Positions 49,401 to 60,636 of a DNA stretch of 64,000 nt are shown here, in pieces. The stretch is from the NCBI GenBank assembly GCA_033063855.1, contig CP093831.1, positions 16,430,001 through 16,494,000 of the forward strand. Reading direction: 5' to 3'. How positions within the stretch are numbered: the stretch's first letter is position 1; every line of letters begins with the position of its first letter. Below the pieces are notes generated by a model. The model ran no database searches, was not told the origin of the DNA, and saw only the letters and a program-made list of their open reading frames with translations. The stretch comes from Smittia aterrima. Lineage: Eukaryota; Arthropoda; Insecta; Diptera; Chironomidae. The position numbers and the translations under genes are program-made.

Positions 49401-52400
49401 GGGAAATCTAATTACGTTGAAAAGAAGCTTTCAACATTCTCTTTCTACATTTCTTTGAAAGTTGTCGAGCATTTGTTTTCATTCACTTGCAATCTGTTTC
49501 AACTGGAAATCGAAAATCGCATCATGAGCTCTATGTCATTTGCTTCATTTCTCTCTGACACGATTAAACTTCACTGCACTTCACTTGAATCACTGATGCT
49601 TTGTCTTCACACTCCTCGTTGACATGGAAAATTGTGTGAAAAATCCTTTTTGATTTGAAACAAAGAATTGTAAAGCTTGTTGAAACTACACGAGTTTATT
49701 GAGAGTCACATATGTTTAATCCATCAGAGGAATGGTTTGACTCGAGGCAGACATTTTTGTATCATGTTGACATCGTTTACTCTTTGAAGCGCTCTTAGGT
49801 TTTCCCCACGAGCATCATCAATGTTTGATGAGGTGTTTAAAAGGTTTGAAATTAAGTAAATGGAAACGAAAGCTCCAGAGATGTGAAGGTTGGGCGAAGG
49901 TTTTGAGTAATTTTTCCAATTTCCGGGACTCATGAATAATGAGGAACGATTTTTCATTGAAGTAAAGCTCTTGAAGTTCCTTTGGAATTTGAAAATGAAA
50001 GAGCTTTGCCCGTGGCTTTGTTTCTCTCAAAGTCAATTTAGAAAACTCGACTCTGCGATGATGCTCCTTGCAACAAGAAAAGGATTTGCAAGGTATCCAT
50101 GAATAATTAAAACTTTTTTTCGTGGATGTAACAACGTTAAAAAAAAGCTCCAACTTCCAAGAGAAATCCAGCGTTTTTACGTCGCTGGCTCGTTAAAAAC
50201 CCTTTTGAGCTTTTTAATTCTTGTTATAACTTTTTTTTGTCCTCGCCGCAAAGGAAAATAAGAGAACAAAAGTACAAAGACAGAAGTAACAAAACCCAAA
50301 TTGTTTTTTGTGTCAACGATCCAACTTTCAACTTGGTCAAAATCTTGTTAAACAACCCAAACCATCAAGACCTGAATAAACAAAAGAGAACATTTTTGTT
50401 AATGAGAAAATATTTCTTCGGTCCTGACTTTGCTTAATCGAGTTGATGATTCGTTTAAACGGTCTCGGTAATCAAATTCCTATTTATAAAGGTGATCGTA
50501 GTTTATTTTCACGCAGTTTAACGAAAGCAGGTGCGAAAATTTCAAAAATAATAAAATGCGAACTCGCGTTTATCGTCGCATCTGCTGAAAGGACTCAACT
50601 TAGAATCATTAAAATGTTACGGAAAAACCTCAAACACGATACGCACGAGAGAATAAATTTTCAAGCTAAATTTCATAAAGCCAAATATTTGAATTTAATT
50701 AAATGAAATTGTCTGTGATCATGAGGTTGCGGCAAACATGCTACGGCGAGATTGAGTTAGGAGTTTGCGGGGGGAACTATCATGTCTGAAGTTTACATTT
50801 TCATAAATTACTTTGAACCGAGAAAGTTTTTAACAAAGTTTTCAAGTCAAGGTTTCATTGGCAAATGTTTTGTTGACTCTTTGAGTGCTCAAAGCCTTTC
50901 AAATAGTTTCAGAAACTCTCAGTAGAATCATTTTAATAACAGAAATACTCTAAGGCTTTCAAATGTTCGTCTATCTCGTTTCCAAGCATTGCAACCACGA
51001 CCACCCAAAAGCAAAATCACAAGAGTCAATTCAGAATTCCAGTCGCGAGAACAAACGACAAACGAGACAGACATTCGTCCTCGTCTCTGACCTTTCAACG
51101 TAGCCAACAGAAAGTGAATGGCTTTGAAATTACTAATTCAAATGAAATGATATTATTCGGGATCACAAAACGTTAATTAACGAGTCGAGAATCTCAAACC
51201 TTTTGTGTCTTCCGCCACAAGGGAATCCGAGAATTCTTAAGTGGATTCTAAACGACTGCTGAACCGCAATAAATAAAACTCTGAGATATCTTTTAAGAGC
51301 ATTTAACTTAATTAATCGTTCGTTCATCCTTTTTTCTCCATTTCCAGGAATGTCAACACCAATTCAACAATCGAAGATGGAATTGTTCTACCGTCGATGA
51401 CAACACAGTTTTCGGGCCAATTACTGCCATCGGTGAGTTGACTTTGATTGATTTGTTGTTTTATAATAAAATTGGAAGTGAAGTTGTTGACTTTTCATCT
51501 CAGAAAATTTCAAAACAGTCTCGAGATTTTCATTTGAATTCTTGTCTATCTCGAGGCAAACAAATTTCGTTTTCAAAGGTTTTTTTTTGGCAAAGTTATG
51601 AGAAAGATTATTGTTAAAATATTCGCTACCTTCAAAAGGCAAAAGGCTCTCCTTTTTGTCCATCTGCATTCTTCATAGGATTTCTAATTTTAATAACAAT
51701 CTTCAACATCGTCAGTTTCATTGAATCTCTTCTTTTTCTTTGTCCTCTCCGACCGCATATTTCCACTTGAAACAATTTCGGATTTACAAGCGGAAAATTC
51801 AATATTTTTCTCGTTGCCATCGAGGAATCAAAAAATTGTAAACAACGACCGACAGGCAATCGACGATGATTCATTCTTTCCCTTTCGGGGAAGATTTCTG
51901 ACATTTGGCTTGTTGTCTGTCGAGTGCCCGTAAGGATTTCAACTTTCATAAATGATTTATGACTTTATAATTAACTTACATAATCCGAAAACATTATGCA
52001 ATAAAGAGAATTCGAATTTCCGCCTGGGGCGAGTTGCTTCCAACATATTTTACCACGAGAACACAACAAGCTGTATTCAAATGTGATGAGCCTAGTAAAA
52101 AAAAGATTGATCAACTCTGACGGATTGTTGATTCTGCAAAATAGAACTCGACTACGCAAATCCCTTGCGCTTTATACTTTCCTCTCTCTCTCTCCACCCT
52201 TCAAACCTTTTTTGTTATTATTTCTTGCCGGGCTGAAAATGCAAAACAAAGCGGAAGGCAAAGCGTAAAAAAATCAAATCAAATTAGTATTGTAAAGTTG
52301 CTCCCTTCATCGTTGTTGACCGTAAAAGCTGAAATTCGTTTGCTCAACCCAAATGAAACTCTCGAAATTCCGCAGCATTCATCGACCGCTTTTTATTGCC

Positions 52401-55400
52401 ATTCTCAATGCAACATGATGGTCTCATAGATTTCTTTATGACTTTGCTCGTTTAATGAAATAATTCCAACAAACTGAAGGTTTTTATTAATATTTCTCTT
52501 GGTTCCTTTTCTCTTGGGGTTCGTAAATATTTAAATCATGATAATTGAAACAAAGAGAGTTTCCGATCGAATTGCTCTTTCAACTGTCGAATGCTGAGGG
52601 TTGAGAGACTCATTGTGTAATAAGAGGAAGTGGCAGTTGCTTTGAAATTCACCGCAAATTGAGGATCATTCGAATAACGAACTTTTCTTTGAAATGAGAG
52701 AAAAAGCCCTTCAACGATTAAGACTCACAAATGCTGCTTCGAGTTCTATTTGTTCGTTTCATTAAAACGATTTTATTATGAAGACATCCTTCGACTGACA
52801 GAAGTAAACAATTTAACGCGAGCAAGGCACAACAAAACCTGCCAAGCGTCAGCACAACGAATGTCGGTTTAATAGGCCAATTTGTTGTATTCGCGTGGAC
52901 GGATTTTATTTATTTTCATTTCGTCTGTGAGCAGCGAAAAAAAATTGGATTTATTGGCGAAAAACATTTCCGGGATATCGAGCCCCGTTGTTTACCATTC
53001 TCGACTATCATTCGAATCAGTTGATTGTTTACAGAAGACAAATTGATGTGGAAGGACTTTCCCAATGCGAAACGACGAGGCCTATCGATGCGATCTGCTT
53101 AGATTGGCGAAAACGAGAAAGTCAAGTTAATTAAGCTTCACGGAGCATTTGTCAATTTTTCTTCCGAAAGAAGCAAAGACAAAGACTTTTCTCGTCGTCT
53201 GCTTCGGGCAATGATTTCTTTTGGAATTCGTTGTGCTCACATGTAAAATCATTATAAATTAGGGTTGGCAATAAATAACAAAACATCACATTATGTTGAG
53301 TCGTCTCCTCTCTCTTTGTTTGCTTGATGGTTAAAAATTGCCAGTACTTCATCTGACAACATGTGTGATGGTTTTGTTTGCTGCATAACTGATGACGACA
53401 TTAGCGAAGCCCGAATTGCTAATTTGCTGCGAACAATGACACAGTTTCTGTAAGTTTCATCCTTAAAATGAAAAGGAGACTTCGACCCTTTTGACTTCAA
53501 CGGTTTTATGACAAATTTGACTCAATAAATCAGCGCGCTTTAGCGATGTTCTCGTTCCACGATGTTACCACGAGAATTTGAACTTTTCTGACTTTGTAAT
53601 TGTGCTGAATGAAAAATTCATGAAAGCTGAGCAGAAAAATCCTTTTTTGACTTAAATAATCCAGCGAAGTGAAGAATTAAAATATTCTGCTCGACTTCCT
53701 CGTTTTCCCAAATGAAAAAGGGAAAAGTTAGTCGAGTTCCTCTTGCGTAAAGCCTCACATGTAAATTATTATCTAAGATGCTAAGGAGACAGGGATTAAT
53801 GCCAAGAGATATTTCCTAAGTCAATGTTTGCTTTCTGAAAGTTTGAAATATTTTTCATTGAAAAATTTTGTGGGAATTGAAGAATTTCCTTCGAGTCATG
53901 TAATCCAAACTTTATTGATTGCATTTTCACTTGCGGAAAATTCAAATTTCGTTTTGAAATTCAGTGAATTTTAAGATCTTAACATCGCTTGAACAAAGTC
54001 GAAGCTCCTTACGAGTAAATTCCAAAAAACAAATCTCGAAACTCTCTCAATTCCCCGACTAAAGCATTTCCTCCGAAATAAATTTCTCGACGAAAATTAA
54101 TATTAATTTCAAAATAATTCGACTCGGATATAAAATTATACGCTTGAAAATAACGAAACTCTTGTGATAATAAACATTCCCGACTCTTCCCATTCATTCG
54201 TTATTACTTTGCCTTATGATAGATTCAAACATGTTGGCTGGGCTCTAAATCCATTTTCTGTATAATTAAAGTTGTATTTCGAAATGAGAAAGGGAATGAG
54301 GGACAGTCGATCTATGCAACTAACTATTTTCTCTTCCAGTGAATTTCGAAATTATAGTTCACTCAAGAAGTTTTCTCATCGCTCGAACAAAGCAAAGCAA
54401 TTTCAAGAATTAAAATTTTACATGCGTTCCTTAGTCGAAGTAACATATTGCAATAATGTCTCGTTTACCTATTTGAAGTGAGTAGAAGGAGAAGAGGAAT
54501 TTTGTCCCCAAATACTTGAGAATAATCAAATGCTGACTTAGGATTCTTCAACATAATGAACTTCTTTAAGATTTTGAGTTGGACGAGCAACAAATTTGAG
54601 CTCCATCAACCTTTAAAGAAAGTCTACATTTCGAATGTAACAAATTTTATTGCCGTGAAAAATTAAAGAGAAATGGATTCGAGATCGTGTGTGGGATTTT
54701 CAATTTATTGCTAAGCTTCGACGAGCATAGAGTAAATGATGCGGGAAGAAATAAAAATTTCAAATTTGTCACTATCTAAGGCAGAAGAGAAGTCACATTT
54801 TGCGATCGACTGGTAACAAAGCATATCATCGTCGGTTCCCAAAAATATCTTCCTAATATCCTTGACTAATTGAGTGTCGCATAGAAAATTATCCGACCCG
54901 AGCGAATTCTGAATTGCCTCGTGTGTGTTCGTTCGTTCTCCATGAAATCGACAATTAAACCAGGAAAGTCTTAAGCCCTAGAGCAGATAAAACTACGCAC
55001 AAACTAAACTTGAATCCTTCTTTTACGTTTTAATTTCCCCGTTCGTAACTCATCAAGCGAAGATAATTCGCCTTCATAATAGCACAATGAGAGAAATAGC
55101 ATTCGATACTGGAACAACAAAAAAAAAGCCGTCGAGTGATTAGGAAAAGAGAAATAAATTAAAAGTTTTACAATTGAGGGTCATGACGATGAAGTCTCAA
55201 ATTATTTTTAAAATGCATTTGGGTTTGATGTAACATAATCGTATTTTTAACAAACGAGGAGAGCTCAAGTGCTTGCTGAATGGGAAAGAAGGGTTGGCTT
55301 TGCATCACCCCTGATTTCAACGCCCGATGGCAGCTCATTTAGTAATAACTTCGATTTCTTTTCTAGGAACTCCGGAAATGGCGTTTATTCACGCGTTGGC

Positions 55401-57789
55401 AGCAGCTACGACAGCGAGTTTCATCGCAAGGGCTTGTCGTGATGGACAGTTAGCTTCCTGTGGATGTTCACGATCATCCAGACCAAATCAACTTCATGAA
55501 GATTGGACTTGGGGAGGATGTGGAGACGATTTAGAGTTCGGCTACAAGTGAGTACAAATTTGTATTTTCTAAGATTTTAATCCCCGAGTAATGAGAATTT
55601 CAAATTCATTTCACGACCCTCGGTTAAAAGGACGAAAATTTGTTTGTTGTTGGATCATTTTCGATATTAATATCACAAACAACAGAAAGGCAAACACAAA
55701 CGTCGCTGCTCGGGTCGTCAGTGATACGATTATTTGCAAGCATCGGTCACAAAATGTGAAAGATCATGAGAGAACATTTTCAATAGCAATAATCCTATTT
55801 GCAAACAGAAGGCTCATAAATATTTACTGCGTTGTGGCAGAGACGACGTTTCATAGAGACGGAAAGTGAATTTCCTGATGAACTTGTTCGCAATCTGACA
55901 ATTCACCCGCAACAAGCAACCGCGAAAAGCCTTTCCTCTGTTAAAATATTTAAATGAGATTATTTTATGAATGTTCTGAGTCTACAGTCTCAACGAAGAC
56001 AACAACAGTCTGAGAGGAGGGAAATTGTTGGAACAGCAAATTCACATTGCATTAAAATCAGATTAAATGCAGCATCAGAATAAATTTATCTGAGATTTCG
56101 TCTGCTTCGATGTGAAAATGTCGAATATTTGTCAAGTGCTGTTTGTTTTGAGGGTCGAATGACTTGATAAGGCGGAAACTTCCTTTTGAGTTCGTAAATT
56201 CTTGTCAACGAAACAGCAAAACATTTCCTTTACCTTCCTTGTCGTTGTCGCTTTTGTCTCCACCTCTCTCACCGCAGGTCGCCATGTTGACGTTTTAATC
56301 TGACAAATTTATCGCCATGAGAAACAGAGAAATATCGAAGGGAAACTTCTTGAAAGGAAGAATCATTTAAATTGCCATAAATATCAGGAGAATGTCATCA
56401 CGACCGCAGTAATGCGTGACAATAGAATTTATGACCGTCTCATATTGAAACCGATATTCTGCAACGTTTATCGAGAACGATTTTGTTTTTACGACTCTTG
56501 CTGCCGTTTCCTCATTTCGGCCACTTAACTTTCAATTAGTTTCAGATTTCTTTCTGTACTCGCTTTAGGGGGAGAAAGGAATCTTTTAGTTAGGATTCCT
56601 AACTCAAATTTATTCATGAAATACAAAAGCGAAACTTGCTCAAGTGCCTCATAAATTAACGGAAATCATTCTTTCTTTTCATTCCGCAAAAAAAAGATTC
56701 TCTCAAAACTTCATCGACATCCGGGAGAAAGAACGCAAACGAGGTGCTCGAGGATTAGTCACGGTGCCAACGAAGACGGAACTGATGGGAAACGAGACAT
56801 CTGCAGACAACGCAACCGTCACTACGACAACGATGAGCCCAGAAGAACAAGCAAAGGCAGACGATATGCTAAAACTTCAGCAGAAAATCACTCAAGAGCT
56901 TCTCAACTCAAACTTAAAAGAGAATGAAAGAAATGAGCTCCAGGTAAGACGACAAACTTTGCTCTCTGTAGAATATCTGCAACTTTGATTGAACTCAATT
57001 TGAACAGGAAAAAATCAACAAGGAAATATCAAACTCAAAACTTTTCAACAGCAACGTTGAAGAGAACGTTGGGCGAAAGAAGGGAGGTCGCTATAAGCAG
57101 TCGTCTATCAAGGCTCGCTCCCTGATGAACTTGCATAACAATGAAGCTGGTCGTAGAGTAAGTGCAAGCGAATGATGTGCGAACGTATGAATTAATTTTA
57201 ATTTCGCTTCAGGCTGTCATCAAGAAACATCGCATCATCTGCAAGTGTCATGGTGTGAGCGGCTCATGCAGTCTCGTGACATGTTGGCAACAGCTGAGTA
57301 CAATAAGAGAAATCGGTAAGATTCGTTATTAAACATTCGAGGAAATCTCTAAGAAACTTCTCTTTAGGCGACTTCTTACGTGAACAATATGAACAAGCGA
57401 CGCAAGTGAAGATGAACAAACGAGGTCGTCTTCAAGTGAAAGATGCGCGATTCAAAGTGCCAACAGCAGTTGATCTCGTTTATCTTGACGAGAGTCCCGA
57501 CTGGTGTCGAGCTAACAAGCAACTCCAATGGCCTGGTAAATTATAACTTTCATGTTTTAACCCTTTTAGCTACAACTCTTTCTTCTCACCCTTTCTAACA
57601 GGCACACATGGCCGAAAGTGCAACAGAACTTCAACGGGTTTAGACTCCTGTTCGATTTTGTGCTGCGGTCGAGGTTACAACACAAAGAAAATCGTAATTC
57701 AAGAGCGATGCAACTGCAAATTTCAATGGTGCTGCAATGTTCGATGCGACACGTGCAAAAAAGTTATTCAGGAGTACACGTGCAAATAA
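34481..57789 (+). CDS. Wnt5: Wnt5 secreted ligand with long N-terminal pro-region
   Basis: Nine coding exons, 34481-34572, 47751-49203, 51348-51432, 55367-55547, 56697-56943, 57008-57157, 57213-57315, 57368-57535 and 57602-57789, join in frame to 888 aa. Residues 1 to about 23 are a signal peptide. A pro-region runs to about 480, with a Gln-rich stretch, a Thr/Pro stretch (TTAAPTTTSTTMRTTTMP) and a Lys/Arg-rich block at about 333-360. The Wnt domain starts at HCYDVSGLSKGQQKICEQY. It contains the acylation motif CKCHGVSGSC (S752) and the cysteine-rich end RCNCKFQWCCNVRCDTCKK. An insertion of about 90 residues at about 624-715, with NET and NAT glycosylation sites, splits the domain. The long pro-region and this insertion are hallmarks of fly Wnt5, the ligand for Derailed/Ryk in axon guidance. 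Intron 1 is 13.2 kb and hosts a nested gene. The acceptor of exon 5 is weak: an A-tract lies just before its AG. Confidence 0.92.
34573..40035. other. Wnt5 intron 1, part upstream of the nested gene
   Basis: This is 5.5 kb of AT-rich intron with many TTAATTAA-like and CGATCGAT-like words. No coding exon is recognised. A 63-codon frame with a hydrophobic N-terminus at 36282-36473 has no other support. The last 50 bp hold GATA sites for the nested gene. Confidence 0.5.
39990..40000 (+). promoter_or_regulatory. Double GATA site upstream of the nested deiodinase gene
   Basis: GATAAGATAAG contains two overlapping GATAAG sites 36 bp before the ATG at 40036. Initiator-like TCAGTT words follow near 40008 and 40025. 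GATA factors drive gut and fat-body expression in flies. No TATA box is seen. Confidence 0.4.
40036..40943 (+). CDS. Iodotyrosine deiodinase-like flavoprotein, nested in Wnt5 intron 1
   Basis: Two exons, 40036-40445 and 40499-40943, are joined over a 53-bp GT-AG intron in phase 2 and give 284 aa, close to the roughly 290 aa of animal iodotyrosine deiodinases. A single N-terminal membrane helix lies at about residues 12-30 (WEFLVIGILIAYFVL), followed by an acidic linker. The nitroreductase fold carries the FMN-binding RRSIRKF (95-101) and GTGPSGAHTEPW (119-130). The substrate lid (EFTNYKQRMSKQW), the SVGILLCALQSSGL helix and a C-terminal LLPVGYPASDCEIPD complete the family pattern. Vertebrate enzymes reductively remove iodide from mono- and di-iodotyrosine; fly homologues act on halotyrosines, and their role is little known. 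The gene is complete and lies on the same strand as Wnt5. GATA sites lie directly upstream. Confidence 0.9.
40944..47750. other. Wnt5 intron 1, part downstream of the nested gene
   Basis: This is 6.8 kb of AT-rich intron. It contains a GA-run near 44523 and a terminal-inverted-repeat-like segment at 44846-44966. Open frames up to about 116 codons exist on both strands, but they lack domains, splice partners or a promoter. It ends in a good polypyrimidine tract and CAG at 47748-47750. Confidence 0.5.
44846..44966. mobile_element. Possible degenerate MITE-like element (121 bp with imperfect inverted ends)
   Basis: The ends GGGACAAT (44846-44853) and ATTGTCCC (44959-44966) are exact inverted copies. 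Weaker inverted similarity continues inward for about 20 more bases (AAATTTGTCAC against the complement of ATCACAAAATTT). The interior is AT-rich and noncoding. No clear target-site duplication is seen, so it may be only a chance hairpin. Confidence 0.25.
49204..51347. other. Wnt5 intron 2
   Basis: This is 2.1 kb, GT-AG, and AT-rich. No nested gene is recognised. Confidence 0.6.
51433..55366. other. Wnt5 intron 3
   Basis: This is 3.9 kb, GTGAGT donor and TTTTCTAG acceptor. No nested gene, repeat family or RNA gene is recognised. Confidence 0.6.
55548..56696. other. Wnt5 intron 4
   Basis: This is 1.15 kb with a GTGAGT donor. The acceptor follows a pyrimidine tract (TTCTTTCTTTTCATTCC) and then an A-run directly before AG. 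It was chosen because it restores the Wnt reading GYK-FSQNFIDIRE. Nothing else is seen inside. Confidence 0.6.
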
Positions 57790-58670
57790 ATTAATTTAGA
57801 CATCTAATTTTAAAGGATTTCTGTTCGAGGATATTCGTAAATCACGTGACGTTTGTGATCAAAGTAATTTTGTTCTGAAAATTACTTTAGAGTCTGGAAA
57901 ATAATTTTCTCGTGATGTCACTTACGAATGTATCTTTCAGATAATTCACACTAAGCCTGTCTAACGATTGTATTCTCCTTCGATGTAGTTTTTAAATGTT
58001 CGCATTTGTTTTTGAAAGCAGATCAAAGAAAGCAAAGTTAATTTATTATTTCATCGCCATTCCTTTTGATCGAAATCATCACATCACAGTTTTCTAAATA
58101 ATTTTCCTTTTCTCTCCATCTCTCGAAGCATTTGTGAGTTGAGTTCTCTTTGTTGATGCTACTAATTGATAGAAAAATATTTATTAAGTCAAAGAGATGG
58201 AAACAAAACTCGATAAGCTCATCCCAATGAAACTTGATAGCTCTTAGATGAATAATTGTTACTTAATTAATTATCTACTCCCACCATTAAAGATTGTCCC
58301 CCGCGATCCTTGTCATAACCGTCGATTAAAAACTTTCAGAAGATTTCGTCTTATTTAGATTCTTAAGGAAAGTTTGTCCATTTCGAACAATGAATTCTTG
58401 TAAATATAAGTTTAAAGCTTCTTCGTGTAGTGATTTGTTTCCATCCTTCAATTAAAAATGTTACAGAAACTTTGATAATATTTAGAGATAGAAAGATAAG
58501 GAGCAGTATTACCCGTAAAAGCAAGCACTTGTAAATTATATTTCAGTGTAACTCATTCTCGAGTAAGCAAAGAAAAGTTTTTCTAATGAAGAGACGTTCG
58601 AATAAAATTCTGTGTTTTAAAATATCGATAACGAAATGAAGTTTAAATAAAAGTTAATCGGGTAGAAGCC
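57790..58670. other. Wnt5 3' region, convergent with the allantoinase-like gene
   Basis: These 881 bp separate two stop codons on opposite strands. ATTAAA near 58286 and AATAAA at 58603 and 58646 could end Wnt5 transcripts. A 97-nt structured inverted repeat lies at 57833-57929, soon after the Wnt5 stop. No coding sequence is seen. Confidence 0.55.
57833..57929 (+). repeat. Two-part hairpin in the Wnt5 3' UTR region
   Basis: The inner stem is perfect: AAAGTAATTT (57861-57870), an 8-nt loop, and AAATTACTTT (57879-57888). The outer stem pairs 57833-57851 (starts ATTCGTAA) with 57911-57929 (ends TTACGAAT): 15 Watson-Crick pairs, one G-U pair and 3 mismatches over 19 positions. The two stems are separated by an asymmetric internal loop. 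Function is unknown; a regulatory RNA structure or a MITE remnant is possible. Confidence 0.45.
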
Positions 58671-60299
58671 TCAGCATTCTTCTTCAAACCGAATTGTTCT
58701 TTCAGACCTTCGACTTGGTTTCTTCAGTAAAATATTTCCAATTGGGTCATCGAATCGAGGATTGTTGACATCGTAGACGAAGTATCCTCGAACAACTGTT
58801 GCATAGACACGGCCTCTTAAAGTCTTTCCGATGTAAGGACAAATTTTGTTCTTGAACAAAACATCGTCTTTGGAAACTGTCCACTCCTCGTCGGGATCCC
58901 AAATGCAAAAATCTGCATCGTAACCAACTTGGATTCTCGATTTATTCTGCTCCAAGTTGCAAAGCTTCGCAGGATGAAAGCTCATAAATCTATGAACATC
59001 AAGAAGTGTCAAATTATGTTGTTGACAGTTGGTCCAAAAAATTGAAAGTCCAAACTGCAACGACGAGATTCCATTCGAAGCTTCAATGAAATTCCCACGA
59101 TTCTTTCCTCCTATCAAACATTTCGATTTTATCGATGTTGGCAAATGGCTGCTTGAAATATTAAAGATCTCATAGCTCTTCATTGCTTCCCATAAACCAT
59201 TGCGGTTGCTGTTGTTTCGAATTGGCGGGGAACATTTAAACTCTGTCTTTCCATTCGCAATCTCTTCAGACATCAGCGACAAATAATGATGAGACGTTTC
59301 AAATGAAAGTGTTGACATCTTTGGTGTCGCTTGATTTTGATATTTTTGTATCAACGGCAATGTGTCAACAGAAGACAAGTCAGTCAAGTGAATTTTCATT
59401 TTGTAATGTTTTATCAAGTCAATCACAAGTTGTACTCCAAGCTTTTCAATCGATGAAGGTTTCAGTGCTAACATTGTTGAATATTCTTTAACTTTTGCAT
59501 CGTCGGGAAGATTATGTTCTGTCAGTTCCATGTCAGGTTTGATCTAGAAAATAAAACTGAAGTAAATTGCACAAAGCGCTTTCAGAAACTCTTACAGCAA
59601 ACATGCTTCCAGTCTCTTCTAAAATATCTAAAGCTTCTTTAAGGCTTTCCTTTGTAAGATGCGAGAATTCGGGATAACTTTCTTGTGGATTTAAAAAAGC
59701 TTTGAAGCCGCAAACTCCATTATTTGATAACGTGAGAAGATCTGAAAGATTGTCATTCGTCACTCCAGCCCAGAAGGCACAGTCGACGTATAAAGTTTGC
59801 TTTTGTGCTAGGTCAATTTTCGATTTGAGATTCCTCACGTTCGTTGTCGCGGGAACTGAGAAGCTACAAGTGAGAAATTTGTTTGTCAATATTTTCATCT
59901 CCAAGAGAAAAGCTTACAATGGATTATCAACGATTGTTGTAAAACCACCTGCTGCTGCTGCTTTTGTGATTGATGAAAAGTCTTCCAACTCAGTTCCTGA
60001 GCAGCAGTTCACGTTAGCATCAATCAAGCCTGGCATTATTACTTTCTTTCCGAAATCATAAACCTAATGAATGAAAATGAGAAAATGTTTCGCTCGCTTA
60101 ATCTCATTTCGAGGAAAATATGAGAAGCACTCGCCTCTCCGCCGTGCTCGATGAACATCCAACTATTTATCTCTTCTTGTGACGTAAAAATTCTTTTGAC
60201 TGTTCCGTCTTCGTTATTCACGAGAATTCCACCTGATATCAACTTTTTGCACTCGTCAGAGCAGATAAGAATCCGTTCGCTTAAGTAAAGCGAATCCAT
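58671..60299 (-). CDS. Allantoinase-like protein lacking catalytic metal ligands (probable pseudoenzyme)
   Basis: Four minus-strand exons, 60299-60135, 60063-59918, 59863-59596 and 59543-58671, give 483 aa, the usual allantoinase length. The C-terminal part is clearly allantoinase: VGYDADFCIWDPDEEWTV, FKNKICPYIGKTLRGRV, then TVVRGYFVYD. The cyclic amidohydrolase metal site is mostly gone. The GLID-x-H-x-H motif reads GLIDANVN; FHAE reads FAIK; HIVHLSS reads HLTDLSS; SDHSP reads SSHLP. Only the carboxylated lysine position (GVCGFKAF) is kept. Nevertheless the frame has no stop or frameshift, and the splice sites work. Active allantoinase opens the allantoin ring in purine breakdown; this protein is unlikely to do so and may bind ligand, act as a scaffold, or be on its way to loss. 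Intron 1 is only consistent with a GC-AG boundary (GAG|GCGAGT), which joins GGE to VYDFGKK exactly as in the family. Confidence 0.85.
60064..60134 (-). other. GC-AG intron in the allantoinase-like gene
   Basis: The 71-bp intron starts GCGAGT and ends CATTAG. The nearby GT (AGTGCT) would give a stop codon after joining, whereas the GC donor joins in phase 0 to the family's GG-E-V-x-DFGKK reading. AG|GC-R-AGT is the known consensus for GC donors. Confidence 0.7.
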
Positions 60300-60636
60300 T
60301 TTTAATTTTTAATCACTTAATCGAATTGAGATTTGGGATATCTTCAAGATAGTCAAACGTAAACTGCGATGTTCAGAGAAAATCTTTCTCATTCATGTTA
60401 TTTTTAAAACGGCCGACGGAAAATCTTGTGAGAGAGGAAGCTTCGCAAAGTTCTCTCATTAAAAAGTTCATAAATCTAATCAGAATTTATTTGATTAAAA
60501 TTTTATCGAAAATGACGTTTAAATAAAAGTAATTCAAAATTCCATCTGAGTTTGATAAGATATCTAAAACTAAATAATAAAAAGTTTTGTTGTTTTGAGT
60601 GAAAGAAAATTTAATGATAGACTTTGAATTAAGTTT
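60300..60636. other. Intergenic, upstream of the allantoinase-like gene and downstream of the chitin-binding gene
   Basis: These 337 bp are AT-rich. A minus-strand ATTAAA at about 60609-60614 may be the poly(A) signal of the chitin-binding gene. No TATA box for the allantoinase-like gene is evident. Confidence 0.5.
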
